Source: Burkholderia ambifaria AMMD (GTDB lineage Bacteria; Pseudomonadota; Gammaproteobacteria; Burkholderiales; Burkholderiaceae). Taken from it: a stretch of 64,000 bases of DNA. The notes beneath the pieces are model-generated. The model was not told the origin of the DNA. It worked only from the letters and a program-made list of their open reading frames with translations, and did no database searches. Below are positions 29,755 through 38,218 of the stretch, one piece after another. Made by a program: the position numbers and the translations under genes. The first letter of the stretch is position 1, and each line of letters opens with the position of its first letter. Location: NCBI RefSeq assembly GCF_000203915.1, contig NC_008390.1, positions 3,472,001-3,536,000 of the forward strand, read 5' to 3'.

Positions 29755-32025
29755 ATGACCGAATTCAACGACACCCAACAGCAGCTCTCGAAGTTCCGCC
29801 TGCGCGTCGCGGCGGCGGGCGTGTTCGTGTTCGTCTGCTTCGGGCTGCTCGCGAGCCGCTTCTTCTACCTGCAGCTGATGCAGCACGGCAAATATGCGCT
29901 GCAGGCTGAGGAAAACCGCATCTCGGTCGCACCGATCGTGCCGAACCGCGGGATCATCACCGACCGCAACGGCGTGGTCCTCGCGAAGAACTATTCGGCG
30001 TACACGCTCGAGATCACGCCGTCGAAGCTCGACGACACGCTCGACAACACGATCGACAAGCTGTCCGAGATCATCCCGATCGACGCGCGCGACCGCCGCC
30101 GCTTCAAGAAGCTGCAGGAAGACTCGAAGAACTTCGAGAGCCTGCCGATCCGCACGCGCCTCACCGACGCGGAAGTCGCGCGCTTCACCGCGCAGCGCTT
30201 CCGCTTCCCCGGCGTCGACGTGCGCGCGCGGCTGTTCCGCCAGTACCCGCTCGGCATGACGGCCGCGCACGTGATCGGCTACATCGGCCGGATCTCGAAG
30301 CGCGACCAGGATCGCATCGATGCGATGAGCGACGAGAACGACAGCGACCAGGAACATTACGATCCGCGTCGCGACGCGAACAACTACAAGGGCACCGACT
30401 ACATCGGCAAGATCGGCGTCGAGCAGAGCTACGAAGCCGACCTGCATGGCCTCACGGGCTTCGAGGAAGTCGAGGTGACGGCCGGCGGCCGGCCCGTGCG
30501 CACGCTGTCGCGCACGCAGGCGACGCCCGGCAACAACCTGGTGCTGTCGCTCGACATCGGGCTGCAGCAGGTCGCCGAGCAGGCGTTCGCCGGCAAGCGC
30601 GGCGCGCTCGTCGCGATCGAGCCGAAGACGGGCGACGTGCTCGCGTTCGTGTCGTCGCCGAGCTTCGACCCGAACTCGTTCGTCGACGGCATCGACCAGC
30701 AGACCTGGGACGAGCTGAACAACTCGCCCGACAAGCCGCTGCTGAACCGGCCGCTGCACGGCACCTACCCGCCCGGCTCGACGTACAAGCCGTTCATGGC
30801 GCTGGCCGGCCTGACGCTCGGCAAGCGCACGCCGGGCTGGGGCTTCCAGGATCCCGGCTACTTCACGTTCGGCGGCCACACGTTCCGCAACGACGTGCGC
30901 TCGGGCCAGGGCTGGGTCGACATGAACAAGGCGATCATGGTGTCGAACGACACCTACTTCTACATGCTCGCGCGCGACCTCGGCGTGAACGCGATCGCGA
31001 ACTTCATGAAGCCGTTCGGCTTCGGCCAGATCACCGGCATCGACATCCAGGGCGAGGCGCGCGGGATCCTGCCGTCGACCGACTGGAAGAAGAAGGCGTT
31101 CAAGAAGGCCGCGCAGCAGAAGTGGTTCGACGGCGAAACGATCAGCCTCGGGATCGGCCAGGGCTACAACTCGTACACGATCCTGCAGCTCGCGCACGCC
31201 ACCGCGACGCTCGCGAACAACGGCGTCGTGATGAAGCCTCACCTCGTGAAGGAAGTCGAGGATCCGATCTCGCGCGCGCGCCACCTGACCGTGCCGAAGG
31301 AAAGCGAAGTGATTCCGCTCAAGCAGGGCGACATCGACGTCGTGAAGCGCGGGATGGAAAACGTGATCGAGAATCCGTCCGGCACCGCGTACAAGGTGTT
31401 CCGCGGCGCGCCGTACCTCGCGGCCGGCAAGACCGGTACCGCGCAGGTGTTCTCGCTGCAGGGCTCGAACTACAAGGGCCACCTGCTCGCCGAGCACCTG
31501 CGCGACCACGCGCTGTTCATCGCGTACGCGCCGGTCGACCATCCGCAGATCGCCGTCGCGCTGGTCGTCGAGAACGGCGGCTGGGGCGCGCAGGCCGCGG
31601 GCCCGATCGCGCGCCGCGTGCTCGACTACTACCTCGTCGAACGTCAGAACCCGAACAACGAGGCCGCGGCCGTGGCCGCCGCCGCGTCGGCGACCGAGCC
31701 GGTGAGCGCGCCCGTGGTCGGCGACGCATCGAAGCCCGCCGCCGTCGCGGCCGGCTTCACCGCGCTGCCGCAGCCGGTCGTGCCGACCGCGGCGAGCGCG
31801 GCAAGTGCGGCGGACGCCGCGTCGGCACCCGATGCATCGAGCGCGGCGCAGCCGTCCGACGCGAGCGCCGCGGCGCCGATGGCCGCGAGCCTGCCGCCGA
31901 TCCGGCGCCCGCACCGGCCCCACCGGCCCGCGAGCGGCGCACAGCCGGTCGCCACCGGGCCGCGCGACGACAACTTCCGTGCCTCGGCCACCGCGAAAGC
32001 GGTGAACGCCGGCACCGCTCATTAA
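29755..32025 (+). CDS. mrdA: Penicillin-binding protein 2
   Basis: 756 residues from ATG 29755; an in-frame ATG eight codons upstream is possible and neither has a strong ribosome site. Monofunctional class B transpeptidase for lateral wall synthesis. One membrane helix (~18-38), then the dimerisation/pedestal domain (VPNRGIITDRNG, PLGMTAAHVIGYIGRI). The transpeptidase domain has PPGSTYKPF with nucleophile Ser at ~342, VSNDTY (SxN, ~398) and GKTGTAQ (~559). From ~640 onward is a ~115-residue Ala/Ser/Pro-rich tail with HRPHRPA, longer than in E. coli PBP2. Works with RodA, encoded next. Confidence 0.96.
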   Translation: MTEFNDTQQQLSKFRLRVAAAGVFVFVCFGLLASRFFYLQLMQHGKYALQAEENRISVAPIVPNRGIITDRNGVVLAKNYSAYTLEITPSKLDDTLDNTIDKLSEIIPIDARDRRRFKKLQEDSKNFESLPIRTRLTDAEVARFTAQRFRFPGVDVRARLFRQYPLGMTAAHVIGYIGRISKRDQDRIDAMSDENDSDQEHYDPRRDANNYKGTDYIGKIGVEQSYEADLHGLTGFEEVEVTAGGRPVRTLSRTQATPGNNLVLSLDIGLQQVAEQAFAGKRGALVAIEPKTGDVLAFVSSPSFDPNSFVDGIDQQTWDELNNSPDKPLLNRPLHGTYPPGSTYKPFMALAGLTLGKRTPGWGFQDPGYFTFGGHTFRNDVRSGQGWVDMNKAIMVSNDTYFYMLARDLGVNAIANFMKPFGFGQITGIDIQGEARGILPSTDWKKKAFKKAAQQKWFDGETISLGIGQGYNSYTILQLAHATATLANNGVVMKPHLVKEVEDPISRARHLTVPKESEVIPLKQGDIDVVKRGMENVIENPSGTAYKVFRGAPYLAAGKTGTAQVFSLQGSNYKGHLLAEHLRDHALFIAYAPVDHPQIAVALVVENGGWGAQAAGPIARRVLDYYLVERQNPNNEAAAVAAAASATEPVSAPVVGDASKPAAVAAGFTALPQPVVPTAASAASAADAASAPDASSAAQPSDASAAAPMAASLPPIRRPHRPHRPASGAQPVATGPRDDNFRASATAKAVNAGTAH

Positions 32026-32036
32026 CGGAGAAAGGC

Positions 32037-33185
32037 ATGCAATTCGACAAGCGCGCCTGGCTCGACAAGATCAAGCAGATGTTCGCGGGTTTCGACCGCC
32101 CGCTCGCCCTCATCGTGTTCCTGCTGCTGTGCGTCGGCATCGTCACGCTGTACAGCGCGGCGATCGACATGCCGGGCCGCGTCGAGGACCAATTGCGCAA
32201 CATCCTGCTGACGTTCGTGCTGATGTGGGTGATCGCCAACATCCCGCCGACGACGCTGATGCGCTTCGCGGTCCCGCTATACACGTTCGGGGTCGCGCTG
32301 CTAATCGCGGTCGCGCTGTTCGGGATGACCAAGAAAGGCGCGAAGCGCTGGCTGAACGTCGGCGTCGTGATCCAGCCGTCCGAAATCCTCAAGATCGCGA
32401 CACCGCTGATGCTCGCGTGGTACTACCAGCGCCGCGAAGGCGGGCTGCGCTGGTACGACTTCGTCGTCGCGTTCGGGATCCTGCTCGTGCCGGTCGGCCT
32501 GATCGCGAAGCAGCCCGACCTCGGCACCGGCCTGCTCGTGTTCGCGGCCGGCCTCTTCGTGATCTACCTCGCCGGCCTGTCGTTCAAGCTGATCGTGCCG
32601 GTGCTGGTCGCGGGCGTGATCGCGGTCGGCTCGATCGCCGTGTTCGAGGATCGCATCTGCCAGCCCGAAGTGCAGTGGCCGCTGATGCACGACTACCAGA
32701 AGCACCGCGTGTGCACGCTGCTCGACCCGACCTCCGACCCGCTCGGCAAGGGCTTCCACACGATCCAGGCCGTGATCGCGATCGGCTCGGGCGGCGCACT
32801 CGGCAAGGGCTACCTGAAGGGCACGCAGGCCCACCTCGAATTCATTCCGGAGAAGCACACCGACTTCATCTTCGCGGTGTTCTCGGAAGAATGGGGGCTC
32901 GCCGGCGGCCTCGTGCTGCTGACGCTGTACATGGCGCTGATCGCGCGCGGGCTCTACATCGCCGCGCAGGGCGCGACGCTGTTCGGCCGGCTGCTCGCGG
33001 GCTCGCTCACGCTCGCGTTCTTCGTCTACGCGTTCGTCAACATCGGGATGGTGAGCGGCGTGCTGCCCGTCGTCGGCGTGCCGTTGCCGTTCATGAGCTA
33101 TGGCGGCACCGCGCTGGCGACGCTCGGCGTCGCGATCGGGATGATCATGAGCGTCGGGCGACAGCGGCGGTTGATGAAGAGCTGA
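32037..33185 (+). CDS. rodA: SEDS peptidoglycan polymerase RodA
   Basis: 382 residues from ATG 32037 with GGAGAAAGGC before it. About ten membrane helices. Polymerises lipid II for cylinder elongation, paired with PBP2. SEDS landmarks: KKGAKRWLNVG, QPSEILKIATPL, KQPDLGTGLLVFAAGLFVIYLAG, EKHTDFIFAVFSEEWGLAGG (the loop Asp needed for polymerase activity in RodA), and PLPFMSYGGTALATLG near the C-terminus. It lies 11 bases after mrdA; the operon ends at the strong hairpin 41 bases downstream. Confidence 0.97.
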   Translation: MQFDKRAWLDKIKQMFAGFDRPLALIVFLLLCVGIVTLYSAAIDMPGRVEDQLRNILLTFVLMWVIANIPPTTLMRFAVPLYTFGVALLIAVALFGMTKKGAKRWLNVGVVIQPSEILKIATPLMLAWYYQRREGGLRWYDFVVAFGILLVPVGLIAKQPDLGTGLLVFAAGLFVIYLAGLSFKLIVPVLVAGVIAVGSIAVFEDRICQPEVQWPLMHDYQKHRVCTLLDPTSDPLGKGFHTIQAVIAIGSGGALGKGYLKGTQAHLEFIPEKHTDFIFAVFSEEWGLAGGLVLLTLYMALIARGLYIAAQGATLFGRLLAGSLTLAFFVYAFVNIGMVSGVLPVVGVPLPFMSYGGTALATLGVAIGMIMSVGRQRRLMKS

Positions 33186-33226
33186 CGCTGCGGCGTGGCA
33201 CGCGGCTGCGAGCAGTCGCAGCAATG

Positions 33227-33253
33227 AAAAACGGCGCCGCGGGCGCCGTTTTT
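33227..33253. terminator. Bidirectional terminator between rodA and Sel1 gene
   Basis: AAAAACGGCGCC / GGCGCCGTTTTT with a 3-base loop: a perfect 12-bp hairpin with A and T runs on opposite sides. It can end the plus-strand mre operon and the minus-strand Sel1-protein gene that converge here. Confidence 0.93.
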
Positions 33254-33284
33254 CGTTGGGCAGGCCGAGTTCAGCCGGCCGCCG

Positions 33285-34067
33285 TCATTGCGGCGTCGCG
33301 CGTGGGCTTGCGTGGTCTGCACCGGCGCCCGATGCCGGCTCCTGCGTCTTCAGTCGCGCGCTCAGCTCCTTGAATTTCAGCTCGGCCGTCTCGTCGCCCT
33401 GCGCGGCCGCGGCCGCATAGTACGCGCGCGCGATGTTCAGGTTCTGCGTGACGCCGTCGCCGCCGCGCTCGTAGAACGACGCGGTCACGTACTGCGCGGT
33501 CGGCTCGCCCGCGTCGGCCGCCTGCTTGTACCACGCGAACGCCTGCCGGTTGTCGCGCGGCGTACCGCGCCCGTCGAGGAACTGGTTCGCGAGCGACAGC
33601 GCGGCCTGCACGTGCCCCTGCTTCGCCGCACGCAGGAACCAGCGGTGCGCTTCGGCCGGATTGCGCGCGACGAATTCGCCGTCGTCGAACATCCGTCCGT
33701 ACACGTACTGCGCGTGCGACATGTTCGCGTCGGCCGCCCGCTTCAGCCAGCGCAGCCCTTCGTCGACTTTCGCGGTCACGCCGACGCCGGTGAGCAGCAT
33801 CATCGCGTAATTGAACTGCGCGAGCCGGTCGCCGCGTTCGGCTGCGTCGTGGAACTGCACCAGCGCCGCGCGATAGTCGCCGGCGTTGTAGGCGGCCACC
33901 GCCGCTTGCGTCTCGTGTGCCGGATCCGGTTTCGCGTGCGGCGCATTCTGCGCCGACGCCGCGATGCACACGACCCACAGCCCGAGCATCGCACCGATCC
34001 GCCCACGTACACCGGTCGCGCGCCGCGCGCGTCCCGTCCCGGCGCCGTCGTCGTCGTCGTCGTTCAT
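33285..34067 (-). CDS. Sel1-repeat (TPR-like) exported protein
   Basis: 260 residues. Its ATG overlaps the stop of the upstream aldolase gene (ATGA). An acidic start (NDDDDDG) precedes a basic stretch and a hydrophobic segment (~27-42, ending ASAQ), so export or membrane insertion is likely. Residues ~60-235 hold four to five Sel1/TPR helical repeats, for example AQFNYAMMLLTGVGV, AQYVYGRMFDDGEFV, ALSLANQFLDGRGTPRD and AQYVTASFYERGG. Such proteins mediate protein-protein contacts. No specific role can be read; coupling to a catabolic aldolase is odd. Confidence 0.85.
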   Translation of the reverse strand: MNDDDDDGAGTGRARRATGVRGRIGAMLGLWVVCIAASAQNAPHAKPDPAHETQAAVAAYNAGDYRAALVQFHDAAERGDRLAQFNYAMMLLTGVGVTAKVDEGLRWLKRAADANMSHAQYVYGRMFDDGEFVARNPAEAHRWFLRAAKQGHVQAALSLANQFLDGRGTPRDNRQAFAWYKQAADAGEPTAQYVTASFYERGGDGVTQNLNIARAYYAAAAAQGDETAELKFKELSARLKTQEPASGAGADHASPRATPQ

Positions 34068-34849
34068 GACCGCACCTCCTGCAGCGCCTGGCGCGTCGCG
34101 CGCAGCAGCCAGGTCACGTCGGCCGACAGCGTGATCATCCGGTAGCCGGCCTCGCGATACTGGCGCGCGATGGCCGTATCGCTCGCGAAGATGCCGACCG
34201 CGACGCCGGCCTGCTTGCCGGCCGCGAGCACGCGCGCCATCGCGGTCTCGACATCCGGGTGGCGGCTGTCGCCGAGATGCCCGAGGCTCGCCGCCAGATC
34301 GGCCGGGCCGACATACAGGCAGTCGACGCCCGGCGTCGCGGCGATCCGCTCGACTTCGTCGATGCCGCGCGCCGATTCGATCTGCACGATCACCGCGATC
34401 TGGGCGTTCGCCGTCTGCAGGTAATCGCGGCGCATGCCGAACGCCGCCGCGCGCACCATGCCGGCCACGCCGCGCAGCCCGTCCGGTGAATCCGGCGACG
34501 GGAAGCGCGTGAGCCGCACCGCGTGCGCGGCCTCGTCGGCCGTCTCGATGCACGGGAACATCAGCGTGCGCGCGCCGGCGTCGAGCGCGCGCTTCACGAG
34601 CCACGGCTCGCGCCCCGGCACCCGCACGACGGGCTCGCTCGGCAGGTGCGCGGCGGCCAGCGCGCGCAGTTGCGACGCGACGTCCCGGCTGTCGTTCGGC
34701 GCATGCTCCATGTCGATGCAGAGCCAGTCGTAGCCGGCGTGCGCGAGCGCTTCAGCCGCCGAATCGCAGCCGAGCGACAGCCACAGGCCGTACAGCGGCT
34801 CGTCTCCGTCGTGCAGACGTTGTTTGAGGGAATTGGTGAGCGTGCTCAT
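34064..34849 (-). CDS. HpcH/HpaI-family class II aldolase
   Basis: 261 residues with a strong AGGAGG ribosome site. Family of metal-dependent pyruvate aldolases that cleave 4-hydroxy-2-oxo acids such as 2-keto-3-deoxyglucarate. Seen: general-base His in DMEHAPND (~47), Arg in LVKRALDAGA, metal Glu in VQIESARG (~150) and metal Asp in YVGPADLAASLG (~176). Length matches GarL/HpaI. The aldehyde substrate is not apparent from context, since no sugar-acid or aromatic pathway genes adjoin it. Confidence 0.93.
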   Translation of the reverse strand: MSTLTNSLKQRLHDGDEPLYGLWLSLGCDSAAEALAHAGYDWLCIDMEHAPNDSRDVASQLRALAAAHLPSEPVVRVPGREPWLVKRALDAGARTLMFPCIETADEAAHAVRLTRFPSPDSPDGLRGVAGMVRAAAFGMRRDYLQTANAQIAVIVQIESARGIDEVERIAATPGVDCLYVGPADLAASLGHLGDSRHPDVETAMARVLAAGKQAGVAVGIFASDTAIARQYREAGYRMITLSADVTWLLRATRQALQEVRS

Positions 34850-35115
34850 CGATACGGCCTCCTGGCGGACAGGCAATCGAACGGAACAGGCAACGGGGGA
34901 CGGCCGGACGGCAGCAGCCCGATCGCGGGCGCGCAGGCTGCGCCACGCAACGATCATAGCGCGCCGTCGGGCGAAATGTGGGGAGACAGGTGAAGCGGGC
35001 CCGATCGGGCACCGCGTGGCGGGCGACCGGCTTCGGGGGGACCGGCTACAAGCGACCGGCGGCGGGGCGACCGGCGGCCGGCCGCCGAGCGCACGCTCGG
35101 GCCGGCAATGACGCG

Positions 35116-35568
35116 TCAGCGGGCGGGATCGCGCTCGACGTCGGCCCAGCAGTTCGGCGTTTCGTACAGGCGCACGCGCTCCAGCCGCAGGTTCACGCCG
35201 TAGTGCGCGTCGTACACGTTCGCGAGGATGTCGAACGCGATCGCCGCGAGGTTCTCGACCGTCGGGATCCGGTCGAGCACGACCGTCTTGTGGTCGGCCA
35301 TCTGCTCGAGGAACGAGCGCACGACTTCGTCGCGCGCGTAGACCAGGAACGCGTGATCCCACTTGTTGACGAGATGCTCGACCGCGAGCGCCTTCACGTC
35401 GGCGAAATCCATCACCATGCCGCGGTCCGGCGCCCCCTCGGTATCGACGAGATCGCCGCGCAGCGTGACTTCGAGCACGTAGCGATGACCGTGCAGGTTC
35501 CGGCACTGGCTGCGGTGATCGGGAATGCGGTGGCCCGCGTCGAATTCGAGTTTTCGGGTAATCAGCAC
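35116..35568 (-). CDS. queD: 6-carboxy-5,6,7,8-tetrahydropterin synthase
   Basis: 150 residues. Converts dihydroneopterin triphosphate to 6-carboxytetrahydropterin in queuosine synthesis. Zinc ligands His13, His26 and His28 (AGHR, LHGH) and catalytic Cys22 are all present, as are the later WDHAFLV and PTVENLA motifs of the 6-pyruvoyl-tetrahydropterin synthase fold. Lies 18 bases downstream of queE and is the last gene of queC-queE-queD on the minus strand. Confidence 0.96.
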   Translation of the reverse strand: MLITRKLEFDAGHRIPDHRSQCRNLHGHRYVLEVTLRGDLVDTEGAPDRGMVMDFADVKALAVEHLVNKWDHAFLVYARDEVVRSFLEQMADHKTVVLDRIPTVENLAAIAFDILANVYDAHYGVNLRLERVRLYETPNCWADVERDPAR

Positions 35569-35586
35569 GATGTCAAAGGCCGTGGC

Positions 35587-36219
35587 TCAGGGAATGTTCA
35601 GGTATTTGTGGGTCTGCATCGACAGCCGCCACTGCGGATGCCGCTTGCACCAGTCGATCGCGAGCTTCGTGTTGAGATCGCGCGACGGGCCGTCCATCGG
35701 CTGCACGAGAAAATACTCGAAATCGAGCTTCGCGTAGTCGGCAAGCCGCTGGTTGTCCTGCGGGATCACGACCTTCAGCTCGTTGCCCTTCGTGACGACG
35801 AGCGGCGCGTCGGCCTTCGGGCTCACGCAGATCCAGTCGATCGTCTCGAGCACCGGCAGCGAGCCGTTGGTCTCGATCGCGATTTCGAAGCCCGCCGCGT
35901 GCAGCGCGTCGACGAGCGGCTGGTCGAGCTGCAGCATCGGCTCGCCGCCCGTGCAGACGACGAAGCGATGCGCTTCGCCGTCGGGCCACAGGCCGGCGAT
36001 CGTCGCGACGAGCGCTTCGGCGTCCTTGAACTTGCCGCCGTTCTCGCCGTCGGTGCCGACGAAGTCCGTATCGCAGAAGCGGCACACGGCCTCCGCACGA
36101 TCCTCTTCGCGGCCCGACCACAGATTGCAGCCGGCGAACCGGCAGAACACGGCCGGACGGCCCGCGTTCGCGCCCTCGCCCTGCAACGTGTAGAAAATTT
36201 CCTTGACCGCGTAAGTCAT
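35587..36219 (-). CDS. queE: 7-carboxy-7-deazaguanine synthase
   Basis: 210 residues. Radical SAM enzyme turning carboxytetrahydropterin into 7-carboxy-7-deazaguanine. The cluster motif is not the classic CX3CX2C but C31-X14-C46-X2-C49, the expanded loop described for Burkholderia QueE, whose structure was solved from B. multivorans. Also seen: TLQGEG at the N-terminus, VCTGGEPML (~88-96) and KLAIDWCKRHPQWRLSMQTHK. Gene spacing to queC is 74 bases and to queD 18. Confidence 0.96.
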   Translation of the reverse strand: MTYAVKEIFYTLQGEGANAGRPAVFCRFAGCNLWSGREEDRAEAVCRFCDTDFVGTDGENGGKFKDAEALVATIAGLWPDGEAHRFVVCTGGEPMLQLDQPLVDALHAAGFEIAIETNGSLPVLETIDWICVSPKADAPLVVTKGNELKVVIPQDNQRLADYAKLDFEYFLVQPMDGPSRDLNTKLAIDWCKRHPQWRLSMQTHKYLNIP

Positions 36220-36293
36220 CGTGCTTCGTCCGGCTCGCGCCGCTCGTTGTCGATCAGAATCCGTTATTCATCAAGCGCCGCCGGCGCACCGCG

Positions 36294-37028
36294 TCACAGC
36301 GGCGCTTCGGTCACCCGCTCGCCCTTCAGGTAGGCCTCGTAGCCGCGCTTGCGCAGCTTGCAGGCCGGGCATTCGCCGCAGCCGAAGCCCCAGTCGTGCA
36401 GTTCCGCGCGCTCGCCCACGTAGCACGTGTGCGTCTCGACGCGGATCAGCTCGACGAGCGCATCGCCGCCGAGCTGTTCGGCGAGCTGCCAGGTCTGCGC
36501 CTTGTCGAGCCACATCAGCGGCGTCTCGAGCACGATGCGCGTGTCCATCCCGAGGTTCAGCGCGACCTGCAGCGCCTTCATCGTGTCGTCGCGGCAGTCG
36601 GGGTAGCCCGAGAAATCGGTCTCGCACATCCCGCCGACCAGCACGCGCAGCCCGCGGCGATAGGCGATCGCGGCCGCGATCGTCATGAACAGCAGGTTGC
36701 GGCCCGGCACGAACGTGTTCGGCAAGCCATTCGCCGTGGTCTCGATCTCGATCGTGCGCGTCATCGCGGTATCGCTGATCGCGCCGAGCACCGACAGGTC
36801 GATCATGTGATCGTCGCCGAGGCGGCCGGCCCAGGCGGGAAACCGATGCTTCAGCGCGTCGCGCACGCCTTCGCGACATTCGAGTTCGACGCGGTGGCGC
36901 TGGCCGTAATCGAAGCCGAGCGTCTCGACCGTCTGATAGCGTTCCAGGGCCCAGGCCACGCACGTGGCCGAGTCCTGCCCGCCGGAAAACAGCACGAGCG
37001 CGCCGTCTTTAGCGTCTGTCCGAATCAC
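36294..37028 (-). CDS. queC: 7-cyano-7-deazaguanine synthase
   Basis: 244 residues from a GTG start with GGAG ten bases upstream. ATP-dependent conversion of carboxydeazaguanine to preQ0. PP-loop SGGQDSAT (~15-22), [29 protein letters not shown], and the zinc-binding set THTCYVG plus [14 protein letters not shown] near the C-terminus. First gene of the queuosine cluster. No preQ1 riboswitch could be recognised in its leader. Confidence 0.96.
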   Translation of the reverse strand: MIRTDAKDGALVLFSGGQDSATCVAWALERYQTVETLGFDYGQRHRVELECREGVRDALKHRFPAWAGRLGDDHMIDLSVLGAISDTAMTRTIEIETTANGLPNTFVPGRNLLFMTIAAAIAYRRGLRVLVGGMCETDFSGYPDCRDDTMKALQVALNLGMDTRIVLETPLMWLDKAQTWQLAEQLGGDALVELIRVETHTCYVGERAELHDWGFGCGECPACKLRKRGYEAYLKGERVTEAPL

Positions 37029-37337
37029 CGTGATACTCCGTGAATGTATAGGCTCGCGTCGCGCTGCGCCCCGGGGCCGGCTGCCGCCGGGCGGCCCGAC
37101 ACGTGCCGGCCTGCGCCGGCTCGACCAGTATAGGCAGCGCGGTTGTGCGCGAACGCGGCGGAGCGCTTATACCGCCCATCGCGCGGCATCGGTGCCGCGC
37201 GTCACGGCGGCGCCTGCGGGCAGCCCTGCCGTGCGCATGAAGCGATGCGCTAAGTCATTGAGCGGGCACGGATTTTATCACGCTCCGGCGAATGCTGCCG
37301 GACGCACCACCGATGCCGCGCAAACCCACCACAAACG
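37029..37337. other. Intergenic region upstream of queC
   Basis: About 310 GC-rich bases with no credible gene. On the minus strand CCTATACAT lies ~25 bases before the queC GTG and could be a -10 element, but no matching -35 is evident. The segment begins just past the tRNA-Phe terminator. Confidence 0.4.
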
Positions 37338-37370
37338 AAAAACCCCAAGAACCTTCCGATTCTTGGGGTT
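37338..37370 (-). terminator. Intrinsic terminator of the tRNA-Phe gene
   Basis: On the minus strand an 11-bp stem (AACCCCAAGAA / TTCTTGGGGTT) with an 8-base loop is followed by TTTTTCG. It starts 8 bases after the CCA end of the tRNA gene. Confidence 0.9.
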
Positions 37371-37378
37371 GGAACTGC

Positions 37379-37454
37379 TGGTGGCCTGGGACGGAATCGA
37401 ACCATCGACACGCGGATTTTCAATCCGCTGCTCTACCAACTGAGCTACCGGGCC
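37379..37454 (-). tRNA. tRNA-Phe (anticodon GAA)
   Basis: 76 bases with encoded CCA. The D arm (GCTC..GAGC), anticodon arm (GCGGA, loop TTGAAAA, TCCGC) and T arm (loop TTCGATT) are all intact. The acceptor stem GGCCCGG / CCAGGCC has a C5-A68 mismatch; the other six pairs are Watson-Crick. Confidence 0.96.
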
Positions 37455-37516
37455 AACGAAGAAGAGAAAGTATATCCAGCCCTGTTACTTTGCGCAAGTA
37501 GTTTTCGCAAAATATT

Positions 37517-38218
37517 TTACGCGGCGCCTTCCGACGGCTTCTTGCCGAGCTCGACGCCCAGCTGCTTGAGCTTGCGATACAGGTGCGTGCGCTCGAGGCC
37601 CGTCTTCTCCGCGACGCGCGTCATGCTGCCGTTCTCGCGCGCGAGGTGATATTCGAAGTACGCGCGCTCGAACGCATCGCGCGCTTCGCGCAACGGGATG
37701 TCGAACGGAATCGCGGCCGTCTGGCCTGCGAGACCGAGCGCCGCGGCCATGTCGTCGCCGAGCGTCGGCAGCGCGGCCGCGGACGCGACCGCCGCCGGGC
37801 CCGAAGCCTGCCCGACGCCGGCCTTCGCCGCCGCGTTGACGGACACCGGTGCCGCGCCGCGCACGAGACCGTGCTCGACTGACTTCAGCAGCTTCTGCAG
37901 CGCGATCGGCTTCTCGAGGAAATCGAGCGCGCCGATCTTTGTTGCCTCGACGGCCGTGTCGATCGTCGCGTGCCCGGACATCATGATCACGGGCATCGTC
38001 AACAGGCCCTGCGCCGCCCATTCCTTGAGCAGCGTGACGCCGTCGGTATCGGGCATCCAGATATCGAGCAGCACGAGATCGGGCGCCTGATTCAGACGGT
38101 ATTCCCGCGCGGCCTGCGCGTTCTCCGCCGCCTCGACGACATGTCCTTCATCGCTGAGGATTTCCGAGAGCAATTCCCGGATGCCCATTTCATCATCTAC
38201 CACCAGGATGGTTGCCAT
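37517..38218 (-). CDS. NtrX-like response regulator without AAA+ domain
   Basis: 233 residues. Receiver domain 1-120 with acidic pocket D8-D9, phospho-acceptor D52 in LLDIWMPD, MMSGHA and LEKP. An Ala/Gly/Val-rich linker (~125-180) leads to a Fis-type helix-turn-helix (~185-225, AYFEYHLARENGSMTRVAEKTGLERTHLYRKLKQLG). NtrX proteins normally carry a ~240-residue sigma-54 ATPase domain between these two; here it is absent, so it should bind DNA and regulate sigma-70 promoters directly or act as a modulator. Start codon abuts the stop of the upstream kinase. Confidence 0.93.
   Translation of the reverse strand: MATILVVDDEMGIRELLSEILSDEGHVVEAAENAQAAREYRLNQAPDLVLLDIWMPDTDGVTLLKEWAAQGLLTMPVIMMSGHATIDTAVEATKIGALDFLEKPIALQKLLKSVEHGLVRGAAPVSVNAAAKAGVGQASGPAAVASAAALPTLGDDMAAALGLAGQTAAIPFDIPLREARDAFERAYFEYHLARENGSMTRVAEKTGLERTHLYRKLKQLGVELGKKPSEGAA

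Noticed and set aside
29449..32022. 857-residue minus-strand frame opposite mrdA
   Set aside because: Antisense to the conserved PBP2 gene and of shadow composition; long only because of third-position GC.
37029..37110. Possible preQ1 riboswitch upstream of queC
   Set aside because: The leader is GC-rich and I could find neither a preQ1-I nor a preQ1-II like arrangement.
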